Shown: one piece after another, positions 43,940-54,026 of the stretch
How the letters are laid out: the number at the start of each line of letters is the position of its first letter
Position numbering within the stretch: position 1 is the first letter of the stretch
Notes under the pieces: generated by a model
The model's database searches: none
What the model saw: only the letters and a program-made list of their open reading frames with translations
Told to the model about the DNA's origin: nothing
Program-made: the position numbers and the translations under genes
Assembly (NCBI GenBank): GCA_910587095.1
Contig: CAJUMJ010000001.1
Location: 1-64,000 of the forward strand
DNA length: 64,000 bases
Source: an uncultured Lachnospiraceae bacterium
GTDB taxonomy: Bacteria > Bacillota > Clostridia > Lachnospirales > Lachnospiraceae
Direction: 5' to 3'

Positions 43940-45661
43940 CTAAATATTTTTCTTAAGCTCCTCGGTCAGCCGATCCAGTCTCGCCTGCGCGTCCTCCAGG
44001 CTTGTGCCCTTCACGCCCATGTAGAACTTGATCTTAGGCTCCGTGCCGGAGGGTCTTGCACAGCACCAGGAGTCGTTCGTCAGGTCAAAGTAGAGAACGT
44101 TGGACTCAGGCAGCCCTGTCTCTCCCTCCTCGCCGGTTTCCAGGTTCAAGGTCTTTCCGGTTGCGTAATCCCTGAATTCCTTCACCGTAAGTTCGCCGAA
44201 GCTCTTTGGCGGCTCCTTGCGCAGTCTGTCCATCAGCTCCTCGATCTCCCGCGCGCCGTCGATGCCCTTCATGGTGATGGAGTACTGGCTCTCCTTGAAG
44301 TAACCGTATTTCTCATAGAGGTTGATCATCTGATCCCACACGGTTATACCCTGCTTCTTGCACCACGCAGCCATCTCGCACAGGCACATCACGGCCACGA
44401 TAGCGTCCTTGTCTCTCGCGTGTGTGCCCGCGAGACACCCGTAGCTCTCCTCCAGGCCAAACACGTAGTTGTTTGAACCGTTCTGCTCAAAGAGCTTGAT
44501 CTGCTCGCCGATATACTTAAAGCCGGTCAGAACTTCAATAAATTTCACTTTGTAATCGTCGGAGATAGCCCGCGCCATGTTGGTGGTCACGATGGTGGTC
44601 ACCAGAGCCGGATTCTCCGGCATCTTCTCTGTCGCCGCACGCTCTCTCAGAATATATTCCGCAATCAGCATACCTGACATGTTGCCCGTGAAAGGCACAT
44701 ACTCGCCGGACTTCGTATCAAGCGCATAGATGCCGAGTCTGTCCGCATCGGGATCGGTAGCCAATACAATATCCGCGTTTTTCTCCTTCGCCAGCTTGAG
44801 AGCAAGTGTAAACGCCTTGGGATCCTCGGGATTCGGATAATCCAGAGTCGTGAAATCGGGATCGGGCATCTCCTGTTCAGGCACCACATACACATTCTTG
44901 AAGCCCAGTTCGGAGAGGATTCTTCTCACCGGCACATTGCCTGTGCCGTTGAACGGAGAGTAGACGATCTTCATATCTTCCGCCATCTCCTCAATGATCT
45001 CAGGATGGATGATCTGCTTTTTCAGCTCAACCATGTACTTGTCATCGATCTCCTTACCGATCACCTCATACAGGCCGGCTTTCTTCGCCTCCTCCTTGTC
45101 CATGGTCTTCACGGTATGGTAGTCGGTCACGTTGTTGACTTCCGTGATGATCTCCTGATCCCTGGGAGCCGCAACCTGGGCGCCGTCCTCCCAATAGCAC
45201 TTGTAGCCGTTGTACTCCGGCGGATTGTGGCTGGCCGTGATCACGATGCCGGAAATACAGCCGAGCTCACGGAGCGCAAAAGATAATTCAGGCGTAGGGC
45301 GAAGCGCGTCGAACACATAGGCCTTGATGCCGTTAGCCGCAAGGCACAAAGCCGCCTCATCCGCAAACTCGGGGGACATTCTTCTGGAATCGTAAGCGAT
45401 CGCAACGCCCTTCTTTTCGCCGCCCTGCTTCTTTATGTAATTGGCAAGTCCCTGGGTCGCCTTGCGCACCGTGTAGATGTTCATACGGTTCGTACCCGCG
45501 CCGATCACACCGCGGAGTCCGCCCGTGCCGAAGGCAAGCTCCTTGTAAAAGCGGTCCTCAATCTCCTTCTCGTCGTTTCTGATCGCCAGAAGCTCCTGCT
45601 TCGTCGCCTCGTCGAAGTAAGAATCCTCCAGCCAAAATTCAAACTGCTCTTTGTAACCCAT
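43940..45661 (-). CDS. Phosphoglucomutase / phosphomannomutase family
   Basis: A 573-aa alpha-D-phosphohexomutase that interconverts glucose 6-phosphate and glucose 1-phosphate, the substrate of RfbA in this locus. The phosphoserine is Ser144 in ITASHNPPEYNG, the magnesium loop is DPDADRLG, the sugar loop is LEESYGCL and the phosphate loop is RPSGTEPKIKFY. The length and order match the PgcA type of Firmicutes. The ATG at 45659-45661 follows AAGGAGGGC; a longer frame from 45691 has no site. It has its own strong promoter. Confidence 0.95.
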   Translation of the reverse strand: MGYKEQFEFWLEDSYFDEATKQELLAIRNDEKEIEDRFYKELAFGTGGLRGVIGAGTNRMNIYTVRKATQGLANYIKKQGGEKKGVAIAYDSRRMSPEFADEAALCLAANGIKAYVFDALRPTPELSFALRELGCISGIVITASHNPPEYNGYKCYWEDGAQVAAPRDQEIITEVNNVTDYHTVKTMDKEEAKKAGLYEVIGKEIDDKYMVELKKQIIHPEIIEEMAEDMKIVYSPFNGTGNVPVRRILSELGFKNVYVVPEQEMPDPDFTTLDYPNPEDPKAFTLALKLAKEKNADIVLATDPDADRLGIYALDTKSGEYVPFTGNMSGMLIAEYILRERAATEKMPENPALVTTIVTTNMARAISDDYKVKFIEVLTGFKYIGEQIKLFEQNGSNNYVFGLEESYGCLAGTHARDKDAIVAVMCLCEMAAWCKKQGITVWDQMINLYEKYGYFKESQYSITMKGIDGAREIEELMDRLRKEPPKSFGELTVKEFRDYATGKTLNLETGEEGETGLPESNVLYFDLTNDSWCCARPSGTEPKIKFYMGVKGTSLEDAQARLDRLTEELKKNI

Positions 45662-45740
45662 TATAAAGCCCTCCTTATTATATAATAACACTCGATACTA
45701 AAAGTGTTCTGTCCGAATTATTTCCCTTTCCCTTAAAATG

Positions 45741-45769
45741 ATTATAGTAAAAGCGGCTGCTTCGGTCAA
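45741..45769 (-). promoter_or_regulatory. Strong promoter of phosphoglucomutase
   Basis: TTGACC (45764-45769) and a perfect TATAAT (45741-45746) on the minus strand are 17 bp apart, about 80 bp before the start codon. This is the best housekeeping promoter in the window. Confidence 0.75.
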
Positions 45770-45775
45770 GGTATT

Positions 45776-47815
45776 TCAGGACTCCGATCCCCCTCCTTCT
45801 AGTTTTAGCGTGAAATCGCTCCGATCCAGAGAAAAATTCGGATTGTAGTATGGATCCCCCTTTTCCAGAAGCTCCTTCCATCGCTGCCTGAACAGCTCGC
45901 ATTCCTTCTCGTAGCGCTCGGCGTTCGCTCCCGACTGGTCCGTTCCCCTCGAAGCCGACTCGTAATGATAGAGCTCCGCAAACGGCGTAAACACATTCAC
46001 CCGCCCCGTCTTCCAGGCTCTGATACACAGATCCACGTCGTTGAGCGCGACGGCGAGCTTCTCGTCCAACCCTCCAAGCTCCTCATAGAGCGATTTTCTC
46101 ATCATCAGGCAGGCTCCTGTCACCGCCATTACGTTTTGGGCGTAGCAGAGTCTTCCCATATATCCCAGGTTCTGCTGATCCACGCGGTAATGGCTGTGCC
46201 CCGCCGTCCTGTGCGCACCGAGCCCCAGCACGACGCCCGCATGCTGTATCGTGTTGTCCTCATAGTAGAGCTTCGCTCCCACGGCGCCCACGTCCTTTCT
46301 CTGGGCGTACATCAAAAGTTCCTCGATCCAGTCCGGCGTGATCACCTGCGTGTCGTTGTTTAAGAGAACTATATACCCGCCCTTAGCACGGGAGACACCG
46401 AGGTTATTGACCCGGGAATAGTTAAATTCCCCCTTATATGTGAGAACTCTGACATTCGGATTCTCCTGCAGCTTTCTGTAGTAAGCAAAAACCTCCGCGT
46501 CCGTGCTGTTGTTCTCCACCACAAGGATCTCGTAATTGTCGTAGGTGCTCCGGTCCAGAATGGAAGAGACGCATCGTTTCAAGTCTTCCAGATGATCCCT
46601 GTTCGGAATTACGATGGACACACCGGGGGTTCCCAAAATCTCATACTTGATCTGAAAGATCGTCTCAAACGCCCTTGTGGAGAGAATCTCAAAGTTTTTA
46701 AAGCCCTGCTGCTTAAGGTGCGCCGCCACCGCCCCCCTGGCCGCCTCGATGGCGTAGCTCTTCGCGCTGATATCCGAGGCAACGCTCCCCGCGTGGGATC
46801 TCCAATAATAGAGGAGCTTCGGCACGTGCACCACACACTTTGCCCGGGAAGTGAGTCTGAGAATCATATCGTGGTCCTGGCTGCCGTCAAATTCCGGGCG
46901 AAACAGTTCGGTACCGTCCAAAAGCCTTCTGGCAAAGGCGCTGAAATGGCAGATATAATTGTTGGCCCGCAGATTGTCCGGCGCATAGTCCGGCTTAAAA
47001 TGCAGAGTGATCATATCGTCTATGGTGCCGTTGCCCTTAAACGTGGCCTCGTCGCAGTAGATGTAGTCCGCGCCCTTCTCGCAGATCACCTTCGCGTACT
47101 CGAAAAGTACGCACGGATGCAGCACGTCGTCATGGTCAAAGAGAGCGATATAGTTTCCCGAGGACATATCCAGACAGGCGTTGGTATTTCCCGATATCCC
47201 CTCGTTTTTCGGAAGCTTTTTATACAAAATACGGCAGTAGAGACTGCTGCTTGGGCGCAAATACTGTTTGTCCTTCTGCATGTACTCCCTGCAAATCTCC
47301 TCCACATAAGCGTGCTCCGCGTCAGATCCGTCCGCCAGGCAAAGTTCCCATCCCTCGTAGGTCTGGTCCATGACGGACTCGATCGCCTGCCGCAAAAACT
47401 TTTCCGGCGTATTGTAAAGAGGCATGAGAATGCTGAACTTCACCGGCCTCTCAAATTTGTGCAGACGCTGTCTCGCCGCCTCCTCGATCACGGGAAAGCT
47501 GGCAGTGCCATGCTGCGTCATGGCCTTCCGCTCTATCCTCTTTGAATTTAACTTTCGGGCAATCCCACGGATATTCCCGTAGCGGCCAAGACGTTGCTTC
47601 GTCCGGGTCATCCAGTGAAACAGCATACGCAAAGGTTTTGCCGACCGCCAGAGCAGGCTGTCTTTGATTTTGTCAAGCTTCTCCTGCGTCCTGGCTCTGT
47701 TGTTCTCCGCCACCGCCAGTTTTTTCTGAAGGGAACGCCCACGCTTCTTTTCCCTGTTGTAAGCGTCCCTGTAAAAACGAAGCGCCTCCGCCTCCGTCAT
47801 CCCTTTTCGTTCCAT
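45776..47815 (-). CDS. Two-domain GT2 glycosyltransferase
   Basis: A 679-aa protein with an N-terminal coiled-coil part (1-60) and two GT-A domains in a row. Domain 1 (about 125-375) has KFSILMPLYNTPEKFLRQAI, the metal site FDHDDVLHP and YYWRSH. Domain 2 (about 395-640) has VSIVIPNRDHLEDLKRCVSS, NNSTDAEVF, LLNNDTQVITPDWIEEL and VALNDVDLCIRAWKTG. Such bifunctional enzymes build repeating units of rhamnan or O-antigen-like chains. The start follows AGGAAAGGAAACAT. It follows the 796-aa GT gene closely and both belong to the export operon. Confidence 0.93.
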   Translation of the reverse strand: MERKGMTEAEALRFYRDAYNREKKRGRSLQKKLAVAENNRARTQEKLDKIKDSLLWRSAKPLRMLFHWMTRTKQRLGRYGNIRGIARKLNSKRIERKAMTQHGTASFPVIEEAARQRLHKFERPVKFSILMPLYNTPEKFLRQAIESVMDQTYEGWELCLADGSDAEHAYVEEICREYMQKDKQYLRPSSSLYCRILYKKLPKNEGISGNTNACLDMSSGNYIALFDHDDVLHPCVLFEYAKVICEKGADYIYCDEATFKGNGTIDDMITLHFKPDYAPDNLRANNYICHFSAFARRLLDGTELFRPEFDGSQDHDMILRLTSRAKCVVHVPKLLYYWRSHAGSVASDISAKSYAIEAARGAVAAHLKQQGFKNFEILSTRAFETIFQIKYEILGTPGVSIVIPNRDHLEDLKRCVSSILDRSTYDNYEILVVENNSTDAEVFAYYRKLQENPNVRVLTYKGEFNYSRVNNLGVSRAKGGYIVLLNNDTQVITPDWIEELLMYAQRKDVGAVGAKLYYEDNTIQHAGVVLGLGAHRTAGHSHYRVDQQNLGYMGRLCYAQNVMAVTGACLMMRKSLYEELGGLDEKLAVALNDVDLCIRAWKTGRVNVFTPFAELYHYESASRGTDQSGANAERYEKECELFRQRWKELLEKGDPYYNPNFSLDRSDFTLKLEGGGSES

Positions 47816-47857
47816 ATGTTTCCTTTCCTAACGCCTATACTTAAAATCCGGCTGCGC

Positions 47858-50248
47858 TCACACCTTCACCGTTTTGTCGGACCAGGCAGCCAACACAATC
47901 CCGGCGTTTTCTCCTGCCGCCTTTCTCTCCGCCAGCATACCGATCCGGTACTCTCCCGGCTCGAGCTTTTCCCGCCGCAGACGCAGCACGAAGCCAGCCA
48001 GACCGATATTTTTCTCCTCGGGCAGAATATTTTCCACATCCACCCGGTTCCAGTCCGCCGGAACCGCCAGGTAGCCCGCCCCGTCCGACTTTTGCAAGAT
48101 CACTTCGCGCTCGAAAGCCGCGTTGTCCGCTCCGGGAACATAGCTCCAGCCCATAATCCAGATAATATCCGGCTCCTCCTCCAAAATCTTGTGCTGTGGC
48201 TCCGCCCTGTCCACCGTCAGCTTCATCGCATCCTGTACCGCTTTCTTCACGGTCCTTTTCAGGACGGATTTCTGTACCGCAACCGCCTCCTGGGTATGAA
48301 GCGCATCCTCGTGGGGAAGTTTATAATTGCACCCATAATGCGAGGCGTTATCGATCAGATTCTTATGATAGAAAGGGTCCTGCCCGCGGAATACCGCATG
48401 TCCCCTGTAAAGTTTCTCCTTATCCTCGAGAAGTCTCTTCCACTTTTCGTCGTTTTGCTCGTCCAGTCCCCGGCTTAAGGATTCGTAGTGATAGAGAATC
48501 GCGTCGTTTCTCTGTACGTTCAGATACCCCGCCTCCAAAAGCTTAAAGCAGAAATCCACATCGTTATAGGCCACAGGCAGATTCTCATCCAGGCCCCCCA
48601 CTTCCTCGTATTTCTTCCGGGATACCATGAGACAGGCGCCCGTAACAGCCACCACATTGTAGGTAACCCGGTTCCTGCCGTAGTAGTAATCCTCCACGTC
48701 GGGGAAGGTGATCAGTTTATGCGATGGACCGATCTTCAGATTCGTAATCCCCGCGTGCTGAATGTTTTCCGAACCCGCGTACCACAGCTTTGCCCCCACG
48801 GCGCCCACATGGGACTGCATCGCCTGTCCGGTCATACGTCCCAGCCAGCTTCCTTCTATGACTTCCATGTCGTCGTTCATCAAAAGGATCAGGTCGCCTC
48901 TGGCTCTCTTCTCCCCAAGATTACACATTTTCGAAAAATGAAAAGGCATCGGCTCATAAATGTAAGTAAAACCGTAAGTCCTCTGCAGCGCCTCTATTTT
49001 CTCCCTGTTCTCCTCGCTGCTCCCGTTGTCCACCACAATCCATTCGTAAAACCGGTACTGGGTCCGTTCCCGGAAAGACCGCAGGCATTTCTCAAGCGCT
49101 TCCGGGTGGTCCTTTGACGGAATAATCACCGAAACCATGCGGTGCGGCGCAATCGCTGTATTCTCACTGCCGGACCTCGTACATCTCTCGCTGCCGGAGA
49201 CGGAAGTGTCGTAGAGCAAATGGTAAATATCCGGGTCGGCTCCCTGGACAAATATCCCTCGAAGTCCTCTCCGCAAAAGAGTGTCCTCCTTGAGCGTCAC
49301 ATATTGCGCGGAGGCTCCCGTCAAAAAGCGTCCCTCGGCAAGCTCCCTTCTCAGGCTCTCCTGCACCATGGCAAATCGCTCTCTCTCGGATCCGGAACCC
49401 GCCTGTCCTGTTCCCGTGCTCCTTAGCGGCGTATATCTTCTGTGATAGAGCACCGACTCCAGATGCCCGACGGCCTCCTGCATCTTCCAGAAATTTCCGC
49501 CGGTAAGTTCTATGATCCGCTCCTCCAGACGCAGACAAATCTCATAAAATCCCAAGTCCGGGTTCTTCATACTCACCATCCGAAAGCTCATACCCTCCAG
49601 CACGCTGAGGCGCATCGCCAGAAAATGCCCCCAATACTGGAACGCCAAAAGCGTATCCGGGGAGTAGACAGGCTTAAACCACGGCTCCATCCGCTTCGTC
49701 AGATCTTCCCAGTAAAAATCCTCGTCCGCGTAGGCAAGAAGACATGCGCTGTTCTCCTCAAAGAAGGACTTTACTCTCGATAAAGTATCGGGCGACAGCA
49801 TACCTGTTCCGTAGGTCAGGATACAGACGTCCGTCCCTGGCACCTCTATCTCCTGTAGTCCCTGCACCGGAATCGGTTCCTCATTCGTATCGTCTGTTAT
49901 TTTATCTTCACACGCCTGTATCCATTGCAGATAGGGGTTTTTCTGCAACCAGAGCTCATCCTCATAAGCGCTTTGCCGCTCCGGCGACGCCTCGGCCTGA
50001 ATCAGACTCTCGTCCGCCAAGGCAGTTCCCGTCATCTTGCAAACCGCCCTCTGCAAGGGAGCGGTTGCCTTGGACGCAAACCTGTAAAGCGGATTGGCCC
50101 GGATCCGGTTCAGATTGTCCTGCACCAGCGCCTGCCTTCTCTCCGCGTCGGCGATATACCCGGCCGTCTGCGTATTCTTTTTTCGCTCTTCCTCATAGGC
50201 CGCCATATAGTAAGCTGCCCAGTCGAAACGCATCCTCTGTCCTTTCAT
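47858..50248 (-). CDS. GT2-family glycosyltransferase with degenerate first domain
   Basis: A 796-aa protein. The first part (about 1-350) looks like a worn GT-A domain: TDVCILTYGTGMLSPDTLSR and LLAYADEDFYWEDL remain, but the nucleotide site is weak. The second GT-A domain (about 370-620) is intact with SVIIPSKDHPEALEKCLRSF, VVDNGSSEENREK, LLMNDDMEVIEGSWLGRM and VAYNDVDFCFKLLEAGYLNV. The C-terminus (about 690-796) is a beta-rich extension, possibly carbohydrate binding. Its ATG shares one base with the stop codon of the methyltransferase-kinase gene (TGATG), so translation is coupled. Confidence 0.9.
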   Translation of the reverse strand: MKGQRMRFDWAAYYMAAYEEERKKNTQTAGYIADAERRQALVQDNLNRIRANPLYRFASKATAPLQRAVCKMTGTALADESLIQAEASPERQSAYEDELWLQKNPYLQWIQACEDKITDDTNEEPIPVQGLQEIEVPGTDVCILTYGTGMLSPDTLSRVKSFFEENSACLLAYADEDFYWEDLTKRMEPWFKPVYSPDTLLAFQYWGHFLAMRLSVLEGMSFRMVSMKNPDLGFYEICLRLEERIIELTGGNFWKMQEAVGHLESVLYHRRYTPLRSTGTGQAGSGSERERFAMVQESLRRELAEGRFLTGASAQYVTLKEDTLLRRGLRGIFVQGADPDIYHLLYDTSVSGSERCTRSGSENTAIAPHRMVSVIIPSKDHPEALEKCLRSFRERTQYRFYEWIVVDNGSSEENREKIEALQRTYGFTYIYEPMPFHFSKMCNLGEKRARGDLILLMNDDMEVIEGSWLGRMTGQAMQSHVGAVGAKLWYAGSENIQHAGITNLKIGPSHKLITFPDVEDYYYGRNRVTYNVVAVTGACLMVSRKKYEEVGGLDENLPVAYNDVDFCFKLLEAGYLNVQRNDAILYHYESLSRGLDEQNDEKWKRLLEDKEKLYRGHAVFRGQDPFYHKNLIDNASHYGCNYKLPHEDALHTQEAVAVQKSVLKRTVKKAVQDAMKLTVDRAEPQHKILEEEPDIIWIMGWSYVPGADNAAFEREVILQKSDGAGYLAVPADWNRVDVENILPEEKNIGLAGFVLRLRREKLEPGEYRIGMLAERKAAGENAGIVLAAWSDKTVKV

Positions 50249-52350
50249 CAGCTAAACAAACCCCTTTTCTGCAAATGTTTAACGGTTTCCGCCGGCATCC
50301 TGGTCACCTCCATGGCCGCCTCAAGCCGGTTTTCCTCCCCGCCTGGCAAGCCCCATAGGGAAAGGGTAATATTCGGATCCTCTGTGGGAAAAGCATACAC
50401 ATCCTCCCCGATCCGAAAGCCGTTCATCTGTATCTGTTTCCCCTTCAGGGAAATCTTCTCTCCGTTCCAGCCGATTCTGCGAATATAGATCACACACGCA
50501 TGACTGCACGGATCAATCCGTACGGCGCTTCTTCCGCGGGGAATCTTCACGGAAAGCTCCACCGTTCCATCATCGGTACGCCAAATCTGTTCTCCATCCT
50601 CCTCCGGAAAGAAGGACTGCTCTTCCCGGAATCCCTTTCCCGTATCTTCGTAAACCTGAATACGGTCATCGGCGGCTTTCCTCCCCTGCCCCTCGCAAAA
50701 ATCCGAAAGGGTATAAACCGGCTGGCCGATGGCATCTCTGATCTCCGCCATGGAAAGCCGTTTGCCCGTCACATATTTCTGGAACTTCATCTCCTGTCTG
50801 CGATACTGTTCCGCCTCGGAAGGGCCTATTTTTAGCTTATCTATTATTAAATCAGGATTTAATCCATTTCTTTTTTCATCCTCCAACAGATAACAGTAAA
50901 TCGCCCGAAAGGCAATCTCCCTCGTCTCCACAACCCTCTCAAAGCTCCACTCACAGTCGATTATATTCCAGACGTTATCTAATTTGTAACAACCGTTATC
51001 ATCCAGCCCGATAATGATATTTTCAAAGATTAAGTCGTAATCCGTGATATCTGTCTCCTCCCCGAAAGATATCCTTCTCAGATACTCGTCGAAGAGGTTG
51101 TGGAAGCCTTCCAGATCGTTTTCATATAGTCGCTCGTCCAGGATTTCCGCAAGCGTCTTTCCTTCCAAAAATTCAATCGTGATATAAGGTATGCCTTCCG
51201 CCGTCCTCTCCAGCCTGCACTCATTGACGGAAAGCATACTCCCCCGATACCGCCCGGCCAGCTTCCCGTACGCGGAAGCGGTGGCTTCTATATGGGCGTT
51301 TGCCGCTTTCGATAGCGGGTGTTTCTCTATTATGCTGCCGGTTCCCGTCGCCCTCTGCAAGGTCTTGATCTGAAAGTCCTCCTTTCTGTCGTTGGAATAC
51401 TTCACATATTCCTCAGATAGAGAGGGACCGAGAATCAACATATAGGAATTGGAAAAGAGCGGAAACTGCCCCTCCTTCAAAATTGTGTCGAAGACTCGCT
51501 TCTCGTCAAATAGCTGTAGTCTGTCCCTGTCAAAATTGCGCATGTTATTCGACAATTCCCCTCGCTTGGGAAGTCTCCTGTCGGAATATAGCGTCGTCAT
51601 AAACTTATAGTCCGGGTAAGGATAATACATCTGCATTTCCGAAAAGCCGCAGCTCTTTGCTATGGAAAGAAGGCCATCTCTCGTAAAGGTTCTGACTACG
51701 CCGCCCTCCGGGTAATCCTCAATTCCGCCAAAATAGGTGCCAAGGTGATCCTCCCTGCATCCCGCCCAATACTTTAATCCAAATTTATTTTCTATGGCAA
51801 TAGCGATATGTCCGCCTGTTTTCAGGTGTTTCTTAATGGTACACAGGAAATCTTCAAAAGGCGTTTCTGACCCGATATAAGCCTGGGCATACTCGAAAAC
51901 CCCAATCAGGCAGATGAAATCGTAATCCGTGGGAAGATCCGGCTCCACATCCTGAAAGTTTCCCACATGGATCGTCACGTTGTCCGCCTCCATGTGCCGG
52001 TAGGCATTGATCATGCTACGCTTTTTGGAAAGTTCCACACAGGTTACTTCCCCGGCTCTCCTGGAAAGAGCACCCGTTATCGCACCGCAGCCCGATCCCA
52101 CTTCCAGCACCCTCATGGCCCGGTTAATCGGCAGCCACTCCACAATATTCTCCCGCAGTGGGGAGAGATGGTAGAGAATCTCCCAGCGCTTCCTCTCCTC
52201 TATGATTCCGGGAAATTCCACAGCCGAATAATTTCTCGCAATTTCTAACAATTCGTTCTCCACATCCCCGTCACAGTACAGGTCCTCACCCGGATAATAA
52301 GTTAAATCAAGCTTTATTTTTCCAATTTCCTCTTTCTTTTCTTCCGTCAT
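50248..52350 (-). CDS. SAM methyltransferase fused to a kinase-like domain
   Basis: A 700-aa cytoplasmic protein. Residues about 60-250 form a class I methyltransferase with motif I VLEVGSGCGAITG (81-93) and the acidic motif VTCVELS (102-108). Residues about 330-490 look like an APH/protein-kinase fold: IIEKHP with a candidate ATP-site Lys343, a candidate Glu355, FLEGKTLAEIL, the catalytic-loop-like YDLIFENI (Asp439 to Asn444, spacing as in HxDLxxxN) and IIDCEW (Asp465, DFG-like). Residues 580-690 are beta rich. The order methyltransferase-kinase recalls WbdD, which caps O-antigen chains. The ATG at 52348-52350 follows GGAGGGAAGGG; a longer frame is not supported. It lies next to the Wzt-type ATPase gene and is coupled to the 796-aa GT. 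Confidence 0.8.
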   Translation of the reverse strand: MTEEKKEEIGKIKLDLTYYPGEDLYCDGDVENELLEIARNYSAVEFPGIIEERKRWEILYHLSPLRENIVEWLPINRAMRVLEVGSGCGAITGALSRRAGEVTCVELSKKRSMINAYRHMEADNVTIHVGNFQDVEPDLPTDYDFICLIGVFEYAQAYIGSETPFEDFLCTIKKHLKTGGHIAIAIENKFGLKYWAGCREDHLGTYFGGIEDYPEGGVVRTFTRDGLLSIAKSCGFSEMQMYYPYPDYKFMTTLYSDRRLPKRGELSNNMRNFDRDRLQLFDEKRVFDTILKEGQFPLFSNSYMLILGPSLSEEYVKYSNDRKEDFQIKTLQRATGTGSIIEKHPLSKAANAHIEATASAYGKLAGRYRGSMLSVNECRLERTAEGIPYITIEFLEGKTLAEILDERLYENDLEGFHNLFDEYLRRISFGEETDITDYDLIFENIIIGLDDNGCYKLDNVWNIIDCEWSFERVVETREIAFRAIYCYLLEDEKRNGLNPDLIIDKLKIGPSEAEQYRRQEMKFQKYVTGKRLSMAEIRDAIGQPVYTLSDFCEGQGRKAADDRIQVYEDTGKGFREEQSFFPEEDGEQIWRTDDGTVELSVKIPRGRSAVRIDPCSHACVIYIRRIGWNGEKISLKGKQIQMNGFRIGEDVYAFPTEDPNITLSLWGLPGGEENRLEAAMEVTRMPAETVKHLQKRGLFS

Positions 52351-52673
52351 ACCCCATCCCTTCCCTCCGTAATCGCCTCTCAGCCAGCAGACACGTTTTC
52401 CTGCCAATTTTTCTTTTATCCAAAAACTTCGCCAAAATACTACTTTTATACCATTTGTTATTCTATTTTCTTCATAAAATAGCACATTGTTTTTAATTCG
52501 TCCAAATACCCCGTGCTCACTTCTGCCTCTTTTATCTGTTAAATCATGGTTATATTTCCTTTTTAATCCTTTTTCGCAGCAAGCGCGTTTTTCTGCTTAT
52601 ATATCGCCGTTCCACTCTTTTTTATCTATACACAGGTGCCGCTTACGATAAACCAAGCCATTCATTACACTTG
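52351..52673 (-). promoter_or_regulatory. AT-rich gap with candidate internal promoter
   Basis: The 323 bp between the ATPase stop and the methyltransferase start hold no gene. An extended -10 (TGGTATAAA, 52445-52453 on the minus strand) lies about 95 bp before the start codon. A second option is TTGGAC with TATTTT at 18 bp. The open frame that runs through this gap has no start signal. Confidence 0.4.
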
Positions 52674-53999
52674 CTATTTAACTGTCACCTTCGAATTCAT
52701 ATCATAAAATCCAACCGTATTCTTCTCCGAAATCACCGTCATATTCAGCACATCATACAGCCTGTGATACACGGTGAAATTATCCTCCTCGTATCCGGTC
52801 ACCCCCAAAGACAGCAGGTAATCGCCTCCCTGCAAATTCATCTCCTGGGTAAAACTGATTTCTTTTATCTCTCCCGCCTTCACAGACTCCAAAAACGCTT
52901 TCTCGAACATCGTATTGGTGCCTGTGATCTCCGTTCCGCGCACGTTTTTGATGGTAAAGGCAAAAATAGGGGCGCTGATATCCTCCGCCATCTCCACACG
53001 CATATGGATGGTGAAATCGCTTCCCTTGATGATGGTGGAGGTCTTCGTTCCCTTCTCGTCCATGATATAGTATTCCGTAATCCGCGCTTTTTTAGAACCG
53101 TATTCCAAAAGCTCCGGATTCTCGGAAATACCGCTTTTTTTCTCCTTCAATTTGCTGCCGTCCACGCCCTTGGCCGCCATTGCGCGAAGCTCCTCGTCCT
53201 CCAAAAGGCGTATGCCCTCATTCTCGCTCTCTGCCTCCGGAGGCGTGTACTGACCGACCAACACCTGCTTGTAAGTGTCTATCATCTGCTTGGGAGAGCC
53301 TTCCCCCAGCTTGACGCCCTGGTTTAAAAGCACCACGCGGTCACAGTACTTGCTGATGCTGCTCAGATCATGGCTGACAAAAACGATAGTCTTCCCCATC
53401 TCCTTAAATTCTTCAAATTTATGATAACACTTTGCCTGAAAAAAAACATCCCCGACAGAGAGCGCCTCATCCACAATGAGGATTTCCGGGTCTATATTGA
53501 TGGCTACCGCGAAAGCCAGCCGCACGAACATGCCGCTGGAATATGTTTTTGCCGGCTGGTAAACGTAATCGCCGATATCCGCAAACGCCAGAATCTCATC
53601 CAGTTTCTGGTCGATTTCCTTTTTGGAAAAGCCGATCATAGTGCCGTTCAAATAAATATTTTCTATGCCGTTGTATTCCATATTGAAGCCGGCGCCCAGC
53701 TCCAGCAACGCCGAGATTCGCCCGTTTACTGTAATACTACCCGCCGTCGGAGACAAAACACCTGTTATTATCTTCAAAATCGTCGATTTGCCCGAGCCGT
53801 TGGTGCCGATAATACCCACACATTCACCCTGCCTGATGGTCATATTGACCCCCTTTAAGGCACAGTGCTCGCTGTGATGCTTTCCTCTTCCGATATGGAG
53901 CGCCTCTCTCAGGCGATCCGATGGCTTGTCGTAGAGCTTATATACTTTTTCCAGATCTTTGACTTCAATCGCGATACTGTTTTCCATATCATTATCCAT
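52674..53999 (-). CDS. Polysaccharide ABC exporter ATPase with Wzt-type C-terminal domain
   Basis: The ATPase of an ABC-2 exporter for surface polysaccharide (Wzt/TagH class). Residues about 10-245 hold Walker A GTNGSGKS, the signature YSSGMFVRLAFA, as is usual in this class in place of LSGGQ, Walker B EILIVDEALSVGD and the switch FVSHD. A linker (250-300) leads to a C-terminal beta-sandwich of about 140 residues (KARITEYYIMDEKGTKTSTI onward) of the kind that in Wzt proteins binds the modified end of the polymer. The 441-aa length fits Wzt with that domain. The start follows AAGGAAAAAGT. The permease gene lies upstream across a repeat array. Confidence 0.93.
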   Translation of the reverse strand: MDNDMENSIAIEVKDLEKVYKLYDKPSDRLREALHIGRGKHHSEHCALKGVNMTIRQGECVGIIGTNGSGKSTILKIITGVLSPTAGSITVNGRISALLELGAGFNMEYNGIENIYLNGTMIGFSKKEIDQKLDEILAFADIGDYVYQPAKTYSSGMFVRLAFAVAINIDPEILIVDEALSVGDVFFQAKCYHKFEEFKEMGKTIVFVSHDLSSISKYCDRVVLLNQGVKLGEGSPKQMIDTYKQVLVGQYTPPEAESENEGIRLLEDEELRAMAAKGVDGSKLKEKKSGISENPELLEYGSKKARITEYYIMDEKGTKTSTIIKGSDFTIHMRVEMAEDISAPIFAFTIKNVRGTEITGTNTMFEKAFLESVKAGEIKEISFTQEMNLQGGDYLLSLGVTGYEEDNFTVYHRLYDVLNMTVISEKNTVGFYDMNSKVTVK

Positions 54000-54026
54000 A
54001 CTTTTTCCTTATCACATTTTTTATAT

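Noticed and set aside
52351..52485. 45-codon extension of the methyltransferase-kinase gene
   Set aside because: AT-rich spacer with an extended -10 box inside it; the ATG at 52350 has a good ribosome binding site.
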